A stretch of 7,498 bases of DNA, taken from the NCBI GenBank assembly GCA_946410525.1, contig CAMKAQ010000035.1, forward strand, positions 1 to 7,498. The letters run 5' to 3'. This document shows positions 5,193 to 7,498 of this stretch, piece by piece. Every line of letters starts with the position of its first letter. Position 1 is the stretch's first letter. Below the pieces are notes generated by a model. The model did no database searches. It was not told where the DNA came from and worked only from the letters and a program-made list of their open reading frames with translations. The position numbers and the translations under genes were made by a program. This DNA comes from an uncultured Caryophanales bacterium (GTDB lineage Bacteria; Bacillota_I; Bacilli_A; RFN20; CAG-826).

Positions 5193-7498
5193 ATGAAAAA
5201 ATCTACAGGCAGCATCTTGCTTCTCAGTGCTTTTGCGGCATTGGTCTTAGCTGGATGCGACAACGGACCAAAAGATTCGTCAACCTCGACTGGCTCATCT
5301 GACACAGCAGTCACAACTAGCGCTGACGAAACTTCTACCCCTGCAGGTAACAGTGATTCTGCGACCGGTACTTCAGCCGGTAACTCTACCACTACTTCGT
5401 CTGCAACATCTTCTGCTGCGGCTTCGTCTTCCAAGACGTCATCTTCATCTGCCGCCGCAAGCAGCTCAACTCAACCAGTTGAGACCGATTGGAGCAACAA
5501 GAACTTCATCGGTGAATATTTAGGCGGAATGAACAACCTTATCATCAACGCAGATAAGAGCACTAGCTGGGGAACTTCTACGGTTAAATTCCCTGCTACT
5601 TATACCGACATGGGCGGTGGCGTCTATATGATCAAATCCGCCGCTGGCGTCGCTGATCAGGACTATGTCGAAGTCATCACCGACGGCACCATGGCTTATG
5701 TCATGCACGACAAAACTGCCTATGACTATTATGTCATGGACAAAAACGCTTTAGGCAGCGCTGTCATCGCGTTCTGCGAAACCCAGGATGAGACCAAGTT
5801 CTTTGGCGGAATCGAAGTTACTGCTGGACATTGGAAATACTTCGCCTGCATCAACGGCACCTATACCTTCGGTGCGACCATCACTATGCAGGCTGGTACG
5901 AACATCAATGCCGGTGGTGCTATTTTTGATTTCGGCACCGGCGCAAACAAGAGTTCATGGAAAGTCACCAGAGCTGCTACCGCGGCCACCTCGTTTGCCA
6001 AGATTGAACAAACCAACTTCAACGCTTCCACTTATACTGGTGAACATGGCGACCTTATCATCGGCACCGACAGTGACGGTTTAGTCTTCGCTAAGCTCAA
6101 CGGTGTCATGCTTGATGGCGCTGAACTATCAGCCGATGGAACAGTTCTTTCTATACCAAACGGCAGCACGCCAACCGCGTACGATCAGACTGACCCAGCC
6201 GGACCTATGAAGGTTATGCCAGCGACTACTTACACCCTTGCGAAGATCGCTTTGACCTATACCGAGGGCACAGGTACAATGAAGGCCCCACTCTTCCCAA
6301 CCGTTTCTGGCGATAGCGGATCATACGCAGCTGAAACCGATGATTCCGGTAACGTCTGGGTAGTTTATACTGCCACGGAAAGCGGAACCCTCGTGGTTAC
6401 CGAAACCGCTGGCTCCCTTAGCGATTCTTACCTTTCAGTGTATGATTCGACCACACTGAGTTACACAAGCGGTTCTGCGCTAGCGAAAGATGATAACGGC
6501 ACGGCCACCGGATGCACAGTTAGCATCACCGTTCTTGCGGGTCATGCATACGTCATCAAACTTGGTGCTTATGCGGACAGAGACAAAACTTATACAAGCA
6601 CAACCTCTTCCTATAAAGATACAGCGGAAGAATTTGATTGGACGTTAACTCCATTTGCCCATGATATCTACACCGGCGACGCTGGTGATCTTGATATTAT
6701 GACGGATGGAACCACCATAAAGTCGATCACTATCGGTGGAACCGCTGTTACCAGTTTTGAGTTTGATAACACCACCAACACGCTCACGACTGAAAGCGTA
6801 ACGAGCGATTGGTCGAATCCGCTTGACCCAGTCAAGACAACGACCGAAAAGACATTTGTCCTCGATCCAGCCGCTAAAACATATACCGGCACCTCTTCAT
6901 CGAATGAAGAACATCTAATCGGCACTATCACCGAAACCGATACATCATATAGCGGCACTACCGGTAGCGACGGTAACATTTGGGTTACCTTCACTCCAAG
7001 CGTTAGCGGTAGTTTCACCATTGTTGAGACAGTCAAAGGCGTTAGCGATTCTTATCTTCAGGTTTTTGAATATGATCCAGCCACCGGCATGTCCGGTCTT
7101 ACCTCAACAGGCGCAAAGAGGCTTAAAGCCGATGATAATAACCCTGCCACCGTCACCGTCGTTGCTAATGCTGGCGTCACTTATGTCATCAAACTTGGTG
7201 CCTGGGGAGAAAGAAACGCCTTGCTCGGAGACACCGCTTCATCCTCTTCCAATATCGGTTGCACCGAAACCTTCTCTTTTGCTTTCATCGACTACACAAT
7301 GGAGACTTTCTCTGGAGCGGAAGGAGAACTTGTTATCGCAACAAAAGATGGCGAGTTCAAGACCGCATCTCTAGACGGTTCATCGATCGTTGGTAGCCCT
7401 GCGTACGATGCCACTAACGGCACTCTTGTCTATTCGGGAGCTGGTGTCTACGATCTCACCACTGATCCAAACAATCCAACCAGAACCTCGACGGATAT
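5193..7498 (+). CDS. Large modular surface lipoprotein with PPC-like beta domains (3' end outside window)
   Basis: The frame is open from ATG 5193 to the window edge, giving at least 768 residues with no stop. MKKSTGS, a hydrophobic core and LVLAGC form a lipoprotein signal; Cys22 should be lipidated. Residues 23-96 are a Ser/Thr/Ala-rich linker. Four related beta segments then carry a Y/F-x-G...G-[DE]-L-x-I-type motif: FIGEYLGGMNNLIINAD (105-121), STYTGEHGDLIIGTD (279-293), DIYTGDAGDLDIMTD (491-505) and ETFSGAEGELVIATK (704-718). Between the last three lie two repeats of about 90 residues (377-467 and 585-679) sharing the pattern GNxW, SDSYLxV and YVIKLGA. These resemble the bacterial pre-peptidase C-terminal (PPC) jelly-roll fold. 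A strong promoter and ribosome binding site precede it. No protease, glycosidase or other catalytic motif is visible in this part, so adhesion or substrate binding is a guess. Further repeats or a functional domain may follow outside the window. Confidence 0.85.
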   Translation, partial: MKKSTGSILLLSAFAALVLAGCDNGPKDSSTSTGSSDTAVTTSADETSTPAGNSDSATGTSAGNSTTTSSATSSAAASSSKTSSSSAAASSSTQPVETDWSNKNFIGEYLGGMNNLIINADKSTSWGTSTVKFPATYTDMGGGVYMIKSAAGVADQDYVEVITDGTMAYVMHDKTAYDYYVMDKNALGSAVIAFCETQDETKFFGGIEVTAGHWKYFACINGTYTFGATITMQAGTNINAGGAIFDFGTGANKSSWKVTRAATAATSFAKIEQTNFNASTYTGEHGDLIIGTDSDGLVFAKLNGVMLDGAELSADGTVLSIPNGSTPTAYDQTDPAGPMKVMPATTYTLAKIALTYTEGTGTMKAPLFPTVSGDSGSYAAETDDSGNVWVVYTATESGTLVVTETAGSLSDSYLSVYDSTTLSYTSGSALAKDDNGTATGCTVSITVLAGHAYVIKLGAYADRDKTYTSTTSSYKDTAEEFDWTLTPFAHDIYTGDAGDLDIMTDGTTIKSITIGGTAVTSFEFDNTTNTLTTESVTSDWSNPLDPVKTTTEKTFVLDPAAKTYTGTSSSNEEHLIGTITETDTSYSGTTGSDGNIWVTFTPSVSGSFTIVETVKGVSDSYLQVFEYDPATGMSGLTSTGAKRLKADDNNPATVTVVANAGVTYVIKLGAWGERNALLGDTASSSSNIGCTETFSFAFIDYTMETFSGAEGELVIATKDGEFKTASLDGSSIVGSPAYDATNGTLVYSGAGVYDLTTDPNNPTRTSTD
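5259..5480 (+). other. Low-complexity Ser/Thr/Ala-rich linker coding segment
   Basis: This segment encodes residues 23-96 of the large lipoprotein. It is dominated by Ser, Thr, Ala and Gly, with runs such as SSKTSSSSAAASSS, and scattered acidic residues in the first half. Many different Ser and Thr codons are used, so it is not a simple DNA microsatellite. It probably acts as a flexible, possibly glycosylated spacer lifting the folded domains away from the membrane. Confidence 0.75.
6321..6593 (+). repeat. PPC-like domain repeat A of the large lipoprotein
   Basis: This encodes residues 377-467: GNVW, then a TATESGTLVVTET strand pair, SDSYLSVYD, and the end motif YVIKLGAYADRD. The order aromatic strand, G-T-L-x-V-T-E, S-D-x-Y-L-x-V and final Y-V-I-K matches the general plan of PPC jelly-roll domains. 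The assignment rests on pattern only. Confidence 0.55.
6945..7229 (+). repeat. PPC-like domain repeat B of the large lipoprotein
   Basis: This encodes residues 585-679, the second copy of the domain: GNIW, SGSFTIVET, SDSYLQVFEYD and YVIKLGAWGER. Its tryptophan lies 208 codons after that of repeat A. The DNA of the end motif is almost identical in both copies (6549-6568 and 7182-7201 differ at one base in 20), while the rest has diverged, pointing to an old duplication with locally conserved sequence. Confidence 0.55.

Noticed and set aside
5108..5434. 108-codon minus-strand frame rich in Glu, Val and Ala
   Set aside because: It is the complement of the Ser/Thr/Ala-rich linker and runs through the sigma-A promoter of the lipoprotein gene; the composition is an artefact of antisense translation.
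6668..7036. 122-codon minus-strand frame
   Set aside because: It is antisense to the repeat region of the large lipoprotein, whose plus-strand frame is open throughout and shows protein-level repeats.
1..7498. Mycoplasma-type recoding of TGA as tryptophan
   Set aside because: Tryptophan is TGG throughout the four genes, and TGA ends the first gene where the next one begins.
6018..7498. Possible CRISPR array or short tandem DNA repeats
   Set aside because: The repeats are diverged protein domains with a period above 600 nt and no short direct repeats with uniform spacers.

Overview
The window looks like chromosomal DNA of a low-to-moderate GC Gram-positive-type bacterium. The evidence is strong AGGAGG-type ribosome binding sites, an A+T-rich intergenic region with a sigma-A-like promoter, two lipoproteins with LAGC lipoboxes and Ser/Thr-rich linkers instead of outer-membrane proteins, and vWA proteins of the type found beside MoxR ATPases in Bacillota. 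TGA is used as a stop and tryptophan is TGG, so the code is standard. My best guess, from the style of the lipoproteins, is an uncultured gut or rumen member of the Bacilli (RF39/Erysipelotrichales-like). No phylogenetic marker gene is present, so this is inference only.

Layout. Positions 1-3865 hold the distal end of a plus-strand operon. It has the C-terminal 392 residues of a membrane-anchored BatA/vWA-type protein (1-1179, 5' end outside the window), then a complete 899-residue membrane protein (1166-3865) overlapping it by 14 nt. The second protein carries two complete vWA MIDAS domains, the second apparently nested in a glutamine-amidotransferase-like fold. A hairpin terminator follows at 3884-3908. 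A second, bidirectional-looking hairpin (3994-4017) ends the convergent minus-strand gene 4032-5018, a 328-residue lipoprotein that looks internally duplicated. Between its start and the next gene is a 174-bp A+T-rich divergent promoter region (5019-5192) with a good plus-strand promoter and two dyad-symmetric elements. From 5193 to the right edge an uninterrupted reading frame encodes at least 768 residues of a modular surface lipoprotein, with no stop before the window ends.

How the parts relate. The two vWA proteins are probably paralogous partners at the cytoplasmic membrane. By analogy with known loci, an AAA+ MoxR ATPase and a DUF58 protein would lie upstream, outside the window. Their biochemical role is not established. 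The two lipoproteins are divergently transcribed from one intergenic region and may be co-regulated. Both have the plan lipid anchor, flexible Ser/Thr linker, repeated beta-rich domains, which suggests display on the cell surface for binding or scaffolding. Nothing in either shows an enzymatic active site. I see no tRNA, rRNA, CRISPR array, insertion sequence or phage signature.
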